Source of the DNA: Hofstenia miamia
Taxonomy: Eukaryota > Xenacoelomorpha > Acoela
NCBI GenBank assembly: GCA_004352715.1
Contig: SCFE01000082.1
Location: forward strand, 1,088,179 to 1,152,178
Direction: 5' to 3'
Length of the DNA stretch: 64,000 nt
Translations under genes and position numbers: made by a program
Part shown: positions 10,391-20,885 of the stretch, one piece after another
Layout of the letters: every line of letters starts with the position of its first letter
How positions within the stretch are numbered: position 1 is the first letter of the stretch
The notes under the pieces: model-generated
Databases searched by the model: none
What the model was told of the DNA's origin: nothing
Seen by the model: the letters and a program-made list of their open reading frames with translations, nothing else

Positions 10391-12346
10391 CAGTGGGATG
10401 CGTTTATAACGACATCGATTTTTGTCACCTATTTTTGTCGTTATAAGAACCTGTCGTTATAAAAATGTCGTTATAAAGACAGTAAATTCAATTAAATGAG
10501 ATTATTGTCGTTATAAAAACAGTTTAACTGAAATAATCAGTTATTGCGGTTTGCGTTGTCACTCGAACCATCAACGTCTGCTCGATATCGTCAAGTTGTT
10601 GTGTCAGGGGTAATGATTGATGCTGTATCCTTGCGCGGAGAACATTGATGGCATGAGAACATTCTCTCAGTGTTGGTAGGGGCACTTCAATGTCGATATC
10701 AGAATCGTCGGATTCTTCTAAAGTTTCAATGGTCAGATTGGATGGGTCAGTTGACATATTGGACTGTTCAACAACAAATGACTCAAGGTTTGGAGAAGTT
10801 ACAAGTTCCGCATCGATGCCTAGATAATCATCTAAAGAAACATTTGGTGCTAATTGAGCATTGACTATATCGTTCCAGATGGGTTCCATTGTCAATTTTG
10901 GCTCGTCTTCAATATCCAGATTTCCTTGAGTGACAAAACCACAGTGTTTGAAGCAATTAGATATTGTTGTGGACGTTACCGCTCTCCAGGCATCACGCGT
11001 CAGATACAATGCATCAAGTAAATTAAAACGAAATTCCATGCCCGCGTCAAATGCAAATAGTCGTTTTTGGGCAAGTCTCTTTCGATAATTCATTTTGAAA
11101 CTTCTAATGATGCCACCATCCATTGGTTGCAAAACGGCAGTTGAATTTGGCGGCAAGTATAACAGTTTGATGTGCTTCAAACCAGGGATTGACTTTGGGT
11201 GAGCTGGACAGTTGTCGAGCATAAATAAAACATCTCGTTTGAAGCTCCTATCCAACTTCTTCAGAATGTCACTAAACATCTGGCAGGTCATCCAGGCCTT
11301 TTTATTGGCCTGATAAGTGACGGGTAGGGATTTCACACCACGAAAACATCTCGGTGACGCTGACTTCCCGATAACAAAAAGCGGTAGTTTTTCCGACCCT
11401 GTCATGTTGGACCCAACAAGTACCGTAATCCGATTCTTGCTGCGCTTCCCACCTGAACAAGTTTCGCCTTTGAATGTGAGTGTCCTCTCAGGTAGAGCTT
11501 CCCAGAACAGTCCTGCTTCATCCATATTAAAGATATCTTCGTCAGCATATTGAATTCTTGCTGCTGAAAATGTGGTTTCAAGCCACTGACTCATAACCCC
11601 AGTGTCAACTGTAGAGCTCTCACCTACCTGTTTCCTGGATTTTATATTATGCTTTTTCTTGAATCTCTGCACCCAATCAATATTTAATCCTGTAATTTCA
11701 GACTCACCTACTTCAATGGCGATTGCTTTGGCTTTTTCAAGTATCAGAGCGTCTGATAAACCTTACAGATTTGCAGCAAACGCAGCAGTGCACCAGTTAA
11801 GCAGATTACCGGAAACTTTTTCGAATTTTTGGGGCCGCATTTTCTTACAGCTGTTGTTCGATAAACCACTTTGGAAATTGTCCATAATTTTCGCCTTTTG
11901 TTTAGTAAGGATCTCCGTCACTGTCGATCTGCCGCATTGAAACTTTTCAGCCAGTTTGTCGCTTGTCATTGTGGGATTACTTTCTTTTTCTTGGATAATA
12001 CGATATTTATCCTCCAGCGATAACGATTTTCGCTTAGACTGAGGCATTGGTATAAACGTAAATTAACGAAAACAGTGAAGCGGTTAGTGCAGTGAACAAA
12101 TGATCAATGTATTATGCCTGTGTAAACAATAAACTACTTGAAATTATGCACACATTGATTGCAATTTGCTGTTATAGACACGGTTAGTAATCATTCGTAC
12201 TCTGAAATCATAGTCGTTATAAAAACATGTCGTTATACAGCTGTCGTTATAAACATGCTATTACCAATGTTAAGACATGGGTGCAAAACATTGTCGTTAT
12301 AAAAACATGTCGTTATAAACGCAGTCGTTATAAACACATTCCACTG
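10391..12346. mobile_element. Tigger/pogo DNA transposon (1956 bp)
   Basis: A complete element has TA on both sides (10389-10390 and 12347-12348). Terminal inverted repeats of 23 bp (10391-10413 and 12324-12346) begin CAGTGG and match at 21 of 23 positions. The 10-mer GTCGTTATAA recurs next to the ends. The left end has one inverted copy at 10404-10413 and direct copies at 10437, 10453, 10467 and 10507. The right end has copies at 12213, 12229 (last base changed), 12243, 12293, 12309 and 12324. These repeats are probable transposase-binding sites (inference). The element carries one transposase gene on the minus strand and interrupts a Penelope-like element. Confidence 0.95.
10524..12047 (-). 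pseudogene. Tigger-type transposase with one in-frame stop
   Basis: This is the DDE transposase of the surrounding element, which would excise and reinsert its own ends. One frame of 508 codons runs from ATG at 12047 to the stop at 10524, broken only by TAA at 11763-11765 (codon 95). Residues 1 to about 60 are the CENP-B/pogo helix-turn-helix (KRKSLSLEDKYRII, STVTEIL). A second DNA-binding helix region follows to about residue 135 (WVQRFKKKH). The catalytic core has the three aspartates: D176 in FNMDEAG, D278 in FMLDNCPAH and D310 in LQPMDGG, the last pair 31 residues apart. Similarity is closest to TIGD4/TIGD6-type proteins (CSGGKRSKNRITVL, PRCFRGVKSLP). Length and intactness point to recent activity. 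The single stop could be a real null mutation, an allele or an error. Confidence 0.92.
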
Positions 12347-12789
12347 TATTTAGACTTGGCTGAAATGATNTGTCATTGTGGGATTACTTTCTTTTTCTTG
12401 GATAATACGATATTTATCCTCCAGCGATAACGATTTTCGCTTAGACTGAGGCATTGGTATAAACGTAAATTAACGAAAACAGTGAAGCGGTTAGTGCAGT
12501 GAACAAATGATCAATGTATTATGCCTGTGTAAACAATAAACTACTTAAAATTATGCACACATTGATTGCAATTTGCTGTTATAGACACGGTTAGTAATCA
12601 TTCGTACTCTGAAATCATAGTCGTTATAAAAACATGTCGTTATACAGCTGTCGTTATAAACATGCTATTACTAATGTTAAAACATGGGTGCAAAACGGTG
12701 CAGCAGAACATTGTCGTTATAAAAACATGTCGTTATAAACGCAGTCGTTATAAACACATTCCACTGTACATAGACTTGGCTGAAATGAT
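11964..12789. repeat. Direct duplication around a single N (assembly)
   Basis: Bases 11964-12369 are repeated at 12371-12789, separated by one N at 12370. The copies differ by a few substitutions (for example TTAAGACATG against TTAAAACATG) and a 13-bp insertion in the second. They cover the transposase N-terminus, the right end of Tigger and its flank. Such near-identity abutting an N fits two alleles or contig ends placed in series, not a biological tandem repeat. Confidence 0.85.
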
Positions 12790-13270
12790 CTAAATATAAT
12801 GCTTTTAATGATTTTGAGATGTTTTGGTTAGACATTCTTTAACATTTTATGTTATAACTTGGTCCCTGATAGTTTGGATGCTTTGAAATCGTTGAATTAG
12901 CTTCGTGATCTTTTGCTCATCTACTGAGTTGCCGACCACAATATCCGATATAATCCTCACCACAGGCGCATTGAATCTTATAAATTACATTGGATTTATT
13001 GGACATGTTAATTGGACCGTTTTGCATTAAGTTCATCGATCTTATAATTGAATCTAACTTTTTTTGATGAATTGTTTAGTTCTCATTTGATTGATTAGAT
13101 ATATTGTATGCATTGCCCGATATTGGATTTTAAATACAAGTTCAAAATTATGTGAATACTTCATTTCTTTATTGGTTGTAACTATTTCTGTAATTGTTTC
13201 TTTAATATATTTTTCAATAAAATTCTTCAGTATCTATAAATGCACAAAGTACATACAAATTAACATTTAA
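12770..13270 (-). pseudogene. PLE GIY-YIG endonuclease end (same family as 17.1 kb)
   Basis: The minus strand encodes the C-terminal endonuclease of a Penelope-like retroelement. SNVIYKIQCACGEDYIGYCGRQL (about 13005-12938) holds the YIG box and the Cys pair typical of PLE nucleases, and is nearly identical to the copy at 17.2-17.3 kb. A private TGA replaces an Arg just after GRQL. The zero frame then stops at TAA, and the conserved end (PKHLKIIKSIIF, SFQPSL) continues in the -1 frame, as in the other copy. The catalytic Glu of the C-terminal block is Lys here. Upstream, to about 13270, decayed PLE sequence continues. The element goes on at 10230-10390 beyond the Tigger insertion. Confidence 0.8.
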
Positions 13271-13509
13271 AAAATTCATTACATAGATATAAGAATGTAT
13301 ACACTAAAAATCAACTTTCAAATTAAAAATACAGTAAAAGAGTGTTTCATCTGTTCTGACATGGAACATTCAGGATAGTGTGAATTCAAATGGAAGAGTC
13401 TTAAATTTTATAATCCAGATTATTTAACTAACAGAAATTAAAACGCCAAAGCCCAAGAGCGCAATATTTTATTTTGTAATGTTTTTTGTTGTACATTTTT
13501 GACGCTTTC

Positions 13510-13850
13510 AGAGTTGCTATCAGTATATAATATATTGCTAAAGTAACCTCTGAATAAAGATTTCTTCTTCCAATACCACGTTCACTGGCACCTTGCCTTG
13601 TTGACTTGGAAGGGCTAATGTCTAATATCTCCCTCCCCAGTTCTACATCGGCGTCTGACGTTGTCGAAGGCCTTTCAGATCTGGTAAAATCAAGAACACT
13701 GCCAATTGTCATCAGTTTACGGTAGCAATTCTTAGTAGTCTTATGGTCAGAATTTGAATGTCTTCCATGTTGTGATCTCTCCCATCGTTGAACTTATACA
13801 ACAGACTACCAAACCTCGTATCTAGCGGCAATTCTTGCTCAGTTTTCAAT
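13510..13850 (-). pseudogene. IS630/Tc-type transposase N-terminal remnant
   Basis: The minus-strand frame has TIGSVLDFTRSERPSTTSDADV followed by SPSKSTRQGASERGI. This matches the helix-turn-helix linker of IS630/Tc1-mariner-type transposases found widely in invertebrates (family: TGSV.D..RSGRP.T, SP.KSTR..S.E.GI). Upstream sequence to about 13850 gives weaker matches in shifted frames. The DDE catalytic part is absent, so this is a fragment. Confidence 0.65.
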
Positions 13851-13859
13851 GCTTAAAGT

Positions 13860-14589
13860 AGAGATGAGCACGGTAGTTTTTTTATAAAATTTATTCCACC
13901 AACAGAGAAGAAAACTTCACCGCTAACCACCGAACTATGCGGCTTTTTACAGAAAAAATGCAATATTACAGCGGAATACTGCAAGAATATAGATTTATAT
14001 TTTCATAAGTAGATATTTCTAAATTTTATGGGTTTGAATTATTCTTAAAAAACTTTAAAGACAATTTCTTAAGGTATTTTTTCAATTTGTTCAATTTTAT
14101 TAGAGCAGTATCTAATTTTTCATGAAATATGTACAAAGTACTGTTAATAATGTGTATGTGAAACATATTAATTTTGCTTCAGAAAGGTTTTATGAAAATC
14201 TTAAAACAAAATGTGTCATATGTGTACCTTTTATGCCACCACGTGTTGCTTTAATTCTACCGTCAACCACCGCAATAGTGTAAATCGCATTCCGCGGTAT
14301 TACCGCACCGCAATAATATCTAGCTTAAAGAAGGCGACATTTCGTAAGTAAAATCAACAATGTTGTGATTAAATTTCATGTAGCGAACTAATATAACGGA
14401 TAACTTGCGCGGACAGAAGGGTGATCATTACTCACATTCAAAATTTATATTAAATAAATGGTGCCTTCGCATTTTATATGAGGCTTGACATGATCCTATA
14501 TGTACTTTTCTTTCGGAATTTTCGAGCCACATTTGTCCTATTAGGGTCTACTATTAGTCTTTTTATGCTAAAACTTTTCCGAGAAATTA
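13860..14589. other. Non-coding, possible transposon end
   Basis: No gene is visible. GAGATGAGCACGGTAG at about 13862 and Cys/Gly-poor, CCGC-rich words near 14260-14325 (ACCGTCAACCACCGC, CCGCGGTATTACCGC) look like the ends of a hAT-like mini-element, but the two ends do not pair well enough to define one. Confidence 0.35.
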
Positions 14590-15111
14590 CAGAGATTACA
14601 TCGACCGAAATTTACATCAACTAAGGAATTTATATCGACCAGAAATCGGACAGAGCTTTTCAATTGAAAAAATCTGGAAGAGATATCATTGATAATACAG
14701 TTTATCCATTACAAATGAATATTTTTAGTGTAAGAAATTCGAAATTATAGCAAAATGTAAAAAAATTCGATTGAGCTAAAAAAATTTCTTGCAAAAATAA
14801 TTAAGTGGAATGTATATATGCAAACTCAGACTAGAAAATTCTAATTTCTGCCATTACAAACTCATTACATATTAAATTGAACTTAAAAATCAAATTAAAT
14901 TAACTTAAAATATTACTTTTTGTCAACTTCAGGTAAAAATTGTTATGTAAATTTTTTGTAATTACCAAATTGGTTTCATATAATTCTAGAATTTTCCTCA
15001 CCATGCTATATAGGAGATTCGAAAGGAATTTTCATGTTGAAAGTGGTCAATTTATACTCCAGTCGATGTAAATTCTTTAGTCTATGTAAATTCTGGTCAA
15101 TGTAAACTCTG
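14590..15111. mobile_element. TA-flanked MITE with long inverted repeats
   Basis: A 522-bp element is flanked by TA (14588-14589 and 15112-15113). The left end starts CAGAGATTACATCGACC and the right end, reverse complemented, starts CAGAGTTTACATTGACC. Similarity runs for about 57 bp with a few mismatches. The arms are built from an approximately 17-18-bp subrepeat containing AATTTACAT.GAC, three times per arm. There is no coding capacity. TA duplication suggests mobilisation by a Tc1/mariner-type transposase. Confidence 0.8.
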
Positions 15112-15113
15112 TA

Positions 15114-15789
15114 CGCCGCGTAATGGTATCTTCAATTTTGAATGTGCCCATTTGCAAGGACATAACTCCGGCAGTTTTTATTCGATTTCTAAAATGTTTA
15201 CACCATTCGATGCGTAATCGATAGAAATATGTGAATCAATTACAGTTTTTGCACGTTATAAAAAATTGGGGTTCTTCAACAAATATAAATTTTGTGAAAT
15301 TTCGATAAAATAGTGTCCCATAGAGCAAAAACTACACTACACAACTTTTGCGGAGTAGTTTTATTTAATTCTAAGTCAAAGATGATTGATTAAGAAGCCT
15401 GCTAAAAGCTAAGTGACCCGACGTCGGGTACAATAATTTGGATTCGGGTTGGGTACGATTATGGAGCAGGTTCTCTCACATATGATGAGCTGGATAAAAT
15501 GCAGTATTATTTTTAAGATAATGACAACTTAAAGTATTTTACACGTCCTTTAGTCTCGCAGGTATAAGCATATGCAACATACATCAAGGGACAAGGGGAA
15601 TACACACAAGGGGTAACAGTCCATGTCATTGGCCCCACTAATGACATTTAAGATCCGATTCACACGAGAATGTTTTTTAGATTAGTTTCTACAACATACA
15701 TTCTATAATTACGCCCACTTATTATTAATATGTAATATTTTATTTTTAAAACCCCCTGTATAGAAAACACTATACAAATAAAGTGCTAA
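15114..15789. other. Non-coding stretch
   Basis: No gene is visible. A GC-rich word ACCCGACGTCGGGT at about 15418 and GATTCGGGTTGGGTACG nearby resemble a transposon end. The weakly related TCGGGTCGGG at about 18274 lies on the far side of the next LINE, but the pairing is too poor to call an element. Confidence 0.4.
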
Positions 15790-17037
15790 GCACTTAAGAT
15801 TTTAAAAAAAATAGATTTTCTGTTTCAATGACTAAGCTTGGTTGTTGGAATTGATTGAATTCTTTGGTAATTTAAACAGTTGATTTTTCTTGGTTTCAAA
15901 TACATTTTTACATTCTTTTAAAGTCTTTAATTTTTCTTCTTTAAACAGGTGGTAATTCATTCCATAAATCAATACAAAAATTAGTAAATGAGTTCTTCAT
16001 AACATTTATCTTAAATTTAAGTTTTCTATAAGAATTTGTTCTTAAATGTATTTTAGTTGATATTTTGTCTGTTGCTTTCAATTTGAAAAATACTTCTAGA
16101 GATCTTAGTTTTTGTAAATATTCTAATGAAAATAAATAGTTATTTTCTTTAATTGTACCTTACTTTTTTCTTTCACAGATGATATTGATAGTCCAGTTCA
16201 AAAATTCTTTCTAGTTTGATCTTATTCTTTTATTAAGAGTTGTTAATAAACAGGCTGAATATAAATAATGAGGCAATATATATGATTTTATTAGAGTAAC
16301 TTTCCAATTAATAGGTATGAATCTTTGAATTTTACAAGGTGTCTTGATTCCTTGTATCATTTTCTGCATTATTTTGAGGACTTCGATTTCAAAGGTTAAA
16401 GTATTGTCAAAGATTATTCCTAAGTATTTAATTTTTGTATCTTCTTGTATGATATTGTTTATTTTTAACATGAATTTTTCAGTCTTGTTATAGTTGCTTA
16501 ACACCATAAATCTAGTCTTGTCAACATTTAATTTCATTTTATATTTTTCAAAGTATAGTACTGCAGTTAATAAATCACAATAGTTGGTTGAATACAGCAG
16601 GGTGTCATCAGCATATTGGAACATTTTATGTTTTCATTAAAATTGATGTCATTAACATAAAGATTGAATATTAATGGCCCTAGAACAGAGCCTTGAGGTA
16701 TTTCTTTATTAATTATTAGTTTATTAGAGATTTCACTGTTTACTTTTACGTATTGTTGTCTATCAGTAAAATAGGAGGTTAATAACTTAGTTCCATATTC
16801 ATTAAAGTTGTATGTTTTAATTTTTTAATTAGTATTTCATGATCTATTGAATTAAATGCTTTGGATAGATCTAATGATAAGATATAAACGCTATCTATAT
16901 GATTCCTCCAATAGTCAAAAACAAAAATTAATGCATTATTCATGGACATATTCCTTCTAAATCCAAATTGTAAAGATCTTAGTATTTGATATTTTTCGAA
17001 ATATTTATTAATTTGGTAATATAAAATTCTTTCAAAC

Positions 17038-17703
17038 ATTTTATTTATAATTTTAATAAAAACATTCAAATATATTTCGACTTACAGTCATCGTCAGTTT
17101 TACAAATAATTCCCTCTAAATTTACTTGATTTTATAGCAATATTTTATTTCACTAAATCTTAATTATCTAATACATCAAATGAAAAAGATCGAATTAAAG
17201 AAAAAGTAAGATTTGTTTACAAGATCCACAAACTTAATGCAAAGCTTGGCGTTAAATCAACAACTAGCATGTCCGATAAATCTAATGTAATTTATAAGAT
17301 TCAATGCACCCGTGGTGAGGATTATATCGGATATTGTGGTCGTCAACTACGCAGAAGAACAAAAGAACATGAAACAAATTCAACCATTTCAAAACACCTT
17401 AAAAATTGTGGACTAAGTTATGATGTAAAATTTTAAAGAATACCGATCCAAAATATCTTAAAATCGCTGAAAGCATTTTAATAAGATCATTTCAACCAAG
17501 TCTAAATACGAAAGAAGATTATATACATAAACTATTGTTACTAATAAAGATTTAGTGAAATAAAATATTGCTATAAAATCAAGTAAATTTAGAGGGAATT
17601 ATTTGTAAAACTGCCGATGACTTTGTAAGTCGAAATATATTTGAATATTTTTGTTAAAATTATTAAAAATCCTTAAAAATGCTCAATTATTTTATTTATA
17701 ATT
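17038..17703 (+). mobile_element. Penelope-like element with inverted ends and 15-bp TSD
   Basis: A 636-bp insertion (17053-17688) sits between perfect 15-bp copies of ATTTTATTTATAATT (17038-17052 and 17689-17703). The left arm (17053-17162) is an inverted copy of the right arm (about 17547-17663), over roughly 108 bp. Between them lies the 3' part of a PLE endonuclease gene. Inverted terminal copies and heavy 5' truncation are known for Penelope elements. Both arms carry a hairpin motif, at about 17074-17104 (minus) and 17611-17641 (plus). Confidence 0.9.
17176..17530 (+). pseudogene. PLE GIY-YIG endonuclease domain
   Basis: This is the C-terminal GIY-YIG nuclease of the PLE, which in intact elements nicks target DNA for reverse transcription. 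The frame reads VRFVYKIHKLNAK, SNVIYKIQCTRGEDYIGYCG, RQLRRRTKEHE and ISKHLKNCGLSYDVKF, then TAA at 17434-17436. The conserved end LKIAESILIRSFQPSLN, with the catalytic Glu, follows in the -1 frame from 17430. YIG, the Arg of the RQL..R helix, the His and that Glu are all present; the second Cys of the pair seen in the 12.9-kb copy is Arg here. The upstream reverse-transcriptase domain is missing, so this copy is dead on arrival. Confidence 0.85.
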
Positions 17704-18240
17704 GATAGAACTGAGATTGGTCTGTAATTAGTAGCTTCATCAATATCGCCCATTTTGTAAATAGGTATTTCTGCAATTTTCAATTCCTCGGGAAAACACC
17801 TTCATTAATGCATTGATTTAATATATCGCATAGTGGTCTACTTATGATATGCATTGCTTCTTTTATAAACCATGGTGTTTTGCTTGGTCCCTGAGACTTG
17901 TTAACTTATATATGTCTTGATGTTTCCACAAATTGATGGAGTGTTACAAAAGTAAAATAGAATTTTTTGCCTCTTAAATTCGTATAAATTATCATTTGTT
18001 CTTGATTATGAATACTTCTTGTTCACAAGCATTAAATTTTCCTAATTTTTTAAATGATTCATTTAGTATGGTTGCTAATAATTTTGTTTTTAATATCATC
18101 ATTTTCGTTTTTTATAGTTGGAAAATCCAACAATTCTTTGTTCTGGCAAAAAATAGAAATGAATTTCCATTTTTGTGAATTATTTGTTTTCAAAAGATTG
18201 TTTCAAAAAAAATATTTAAATATATTGAGTATTTACTTTT

Positions 18241-20885
18241 TTCGCGTCATATTGGATAAGTGAGTTGATAGTCGGGTCGGGAAAAGGAATCACTTGTCGG
18301 TTCGGTTGATCAAATTGTATGTCGGTTCAAGTATAGGTTTTTTATTGAATGCCCATCACTGTTCCTGATATAGGTGAGCAAATGTCTATACTGCATTGGT
18401 CTCGTATTTTAGGGGTCTTACTGTAAATTTCCTGATCATCATATAGTAGCACCTAGACTTACAAGTATTCATTCCTAGAATTTGGTACTAGACATGTCCT
18501 AGAATGACCAAGAATCCTCAAACAAATCTCGAAACTTAACTCAAATGACAAAATATGATAAAAATCCACAGCGCCTTGTATAAACGGTTTTTGTCATTTT
18601 TTAAAAAATTATTACTTATCCATGAAATAAATTAAGTAACCGAAATGAGCAAGCTAATTTCACTATAATATACACACCAATCACATGCAAGAAAAAAATG
18701 GATTAAATTTACCGTGCATCAAATTCGGGCGCTCTGACTCCTTAGAAAATATATTTAAAAAATTCAAAAAATAAATTATTAGAATGGGGTTTCAAACAGA
18801 TAGAGACAAATTATTCGACTGAAATTGATAAAAACATATTACAAAATTCTAATGAAAACAATAGTAAAATATCAAGGTTAAATGCGAACAATACTTTGGT
18901 ATTGCGAAGTCGAAATATTTTGATTTAAACGTCTGCACGGGGATTATATTTACTAGTTTGTATTTTCACAGTTTACACATTTCCTTTTACAATAAATTGT
19001 TCAGTAAATTAATTATTTTGCATTGTCCTTTTATAATGAAGTTTTTCAGGATTTGACAAAAGTATTGATACAGCACTCTAAAATGTTTACTTAAATGTTT
19101 GAATAGTTATTAAAATCAATTTTACTGTGTACCCACTGCCAAAGACTTTAACTTTACTTACCTCTAAGATACCTTCCTGGATCGATTAGAAAATTAACTA
19201 TTTTAGAAATACTTACGGTTTAAACTTAGCCTTCATTATTCAATTCACCACTGTTCCAAGAAATCGGTTGAGTGCATTATAACAAAATTGAGGAGATTGA
19301 AAAATTGTGTACTCAAGCAAACAGGATATCCTTGGAAATTTTATAAAGATGATAAGCCACTGTTTTATCTATCAAATAGGGATTCCTCAAACTTGCGGAC
19401 AGTTAACCACCTCAGAAAATGCATTGTTTGAAGAATTCTCTTGTGATATCAACTTATAGATAAAATTGCAATAAAAAACAAATAATTCAGAAACAACGGA
19501 AAAATCGGCTAAGATGTCTGCATTTAGCAAACAACGTATGCTACCGGATGAGAGCAAATTCAAGCTACACCTTAGGCGCCTGGAATACATTAGGTGATCA
19601 GAGCCATGAAAGGAGTTCACTGAAAATCATGGTATGTCGATGCTTACAGCAAATGGAAACATGTATTGAACATAGATGGACGCGTGGCGTAATTTTTTGT
19701 AACCACATTGCATCGCATCTGCATGTCTGTTAGAGACATCCCCCGCAACACAACTGCTATTTTCTAAATGTCGTCTGTGATTGGTAAACCCGCACCCGTG
19801 TCTATCTTTGGTATTCAGCTAATTATGTGCTAATCTTGCGTGAACATTCTAATAAGCCTCCATGATATGATTTTATTTTAGAAAGATCACGAACCTTGTC
19901 ACAGATCACGACACAAAAACAATTTTTCGACAAGGAGGTAGCAGTATTGCTCAATTGCCGTGTACAAAATCCTTACCTCCATATAATTGAGCATGCTTGA
20001 ACTGAATTGAAAGGAACATTCGCTAAACGTCAACCTTCAAACATTGGGGTGTCTCAATAATTTTGTCCATGCTTGTACATTATTAGCTCAAATGCAGTGT
20101 GAACAAAATTTTACAGCTCAATGTATACACTAGTTATTGTATTAAAATATTTTTTATTGCTTAATTGAAAATACATTGCAGAAATTACATGTGAAGTTAA
20201 TAATTATATAATGGCAAATTATTGATGTTTTACAATATAGAACTAACTTCGTATTAATTTTTGTGCATTTACAAAAATCTCAAATAGGAAAGTCTGTAAT
20301 AAAGACTCAAAGGGAAAATCTATCAATAGATATATGTATTACAAAAAATGAAAATTCACACATGGTTTATCAAATTTCGATTTATTACGTGCTAAATTTT
20401 GTTAAGAAATTTTAGATTGTTGAAGATATTTGTAATATAAATCTCATTCTGCTACCGTTACCACTACTATATTGAATTTGATTGTTTTTCCACTGACATG
20501 TCGGTGAATCCCAAAACAAAAATGCTTATAAATTATCATTATAGACATGAAATTCGATTTACCAATAACTACTCTTTTATGTTTAGTAACAAAAATGTGT
20601 AGGTTAAAGTTTATTTGATAAACACAGCAAATAAACTTGCATATTTCATGAAATTCACTTCATTAAATTGACAAAGAGTAATGTTTATTTCTGATAATAT
20701 CAAAAAATTCAAAGAACAATGACAAATAAGTTGGTATTTTAATGTCAAAATTCATTCATAAAATGTCTACCATGAAAGAGAATGTTACGTCAAAAACAAA
20801 TTTCTATAAAATAGACATTAATAAAATTACAATTACCGAATCATTAAACAACATAATAGCATCTATGAAATCATCCTATAAAAAT
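18241..20885. other. Non-coding, possible hAT-type end at 18.36 kb
   Basis: No gene is visible. Read on the minus strand from about 18360, CAGTGATGGGCATTCAAT looks like a hAT terminal repeat followed by subterminal GAACCGAC words, but no partner end was found. The rest, to the ZnT6 gene, is AT-rich with only short spurious frames, including 3' flank of that gene. Confidence 0.4.

Larger units (their letters stand above)
15790..18240 (-). pseudogene. Jockey/CR1-like LINE split by a PLE
   Basis: This is a minus-strand non-LTR retrotransposon pol. From high to low coordinates it has: a linker (about 18200-17950); SQGPSKTPWFIKEAM, then [13 protein letters not shown] (17880-17704); and, after a PLE insertion, MFERILYYQINKYF, LQFGFRRNMS and motif A LSLDLSKAF (catalytic Asp codon at 16869-16871). 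A frameshift near 16830 leads to EIPQGSVLGPLIFNLYVNDI. Another near 16630 leads to the catalytic YADD at 16604-16615, then KIKYLGIIFDNTLTF and the tail CIDLWNELPP (about 15955). The frame joins cleanly across the insertion, so the PLE landed in a reading frame intact at that point. The endonuclease is missing (5'-truncated). Confidence 0.88.

Noticed and set aside
11317-11940. Plus-strand open frames within the Tigger element
   Set aside because: They are antisense to the transposase gene and have no family resemblance.
18250-18361. hAT-like end CAGTGATGGGC on the minus strand with a possible partner near 15.4 kb
   Set aside because: The GC-rich words at the two places are similar only in composition and give no consistent terminal repeat or 8-bp duplication.
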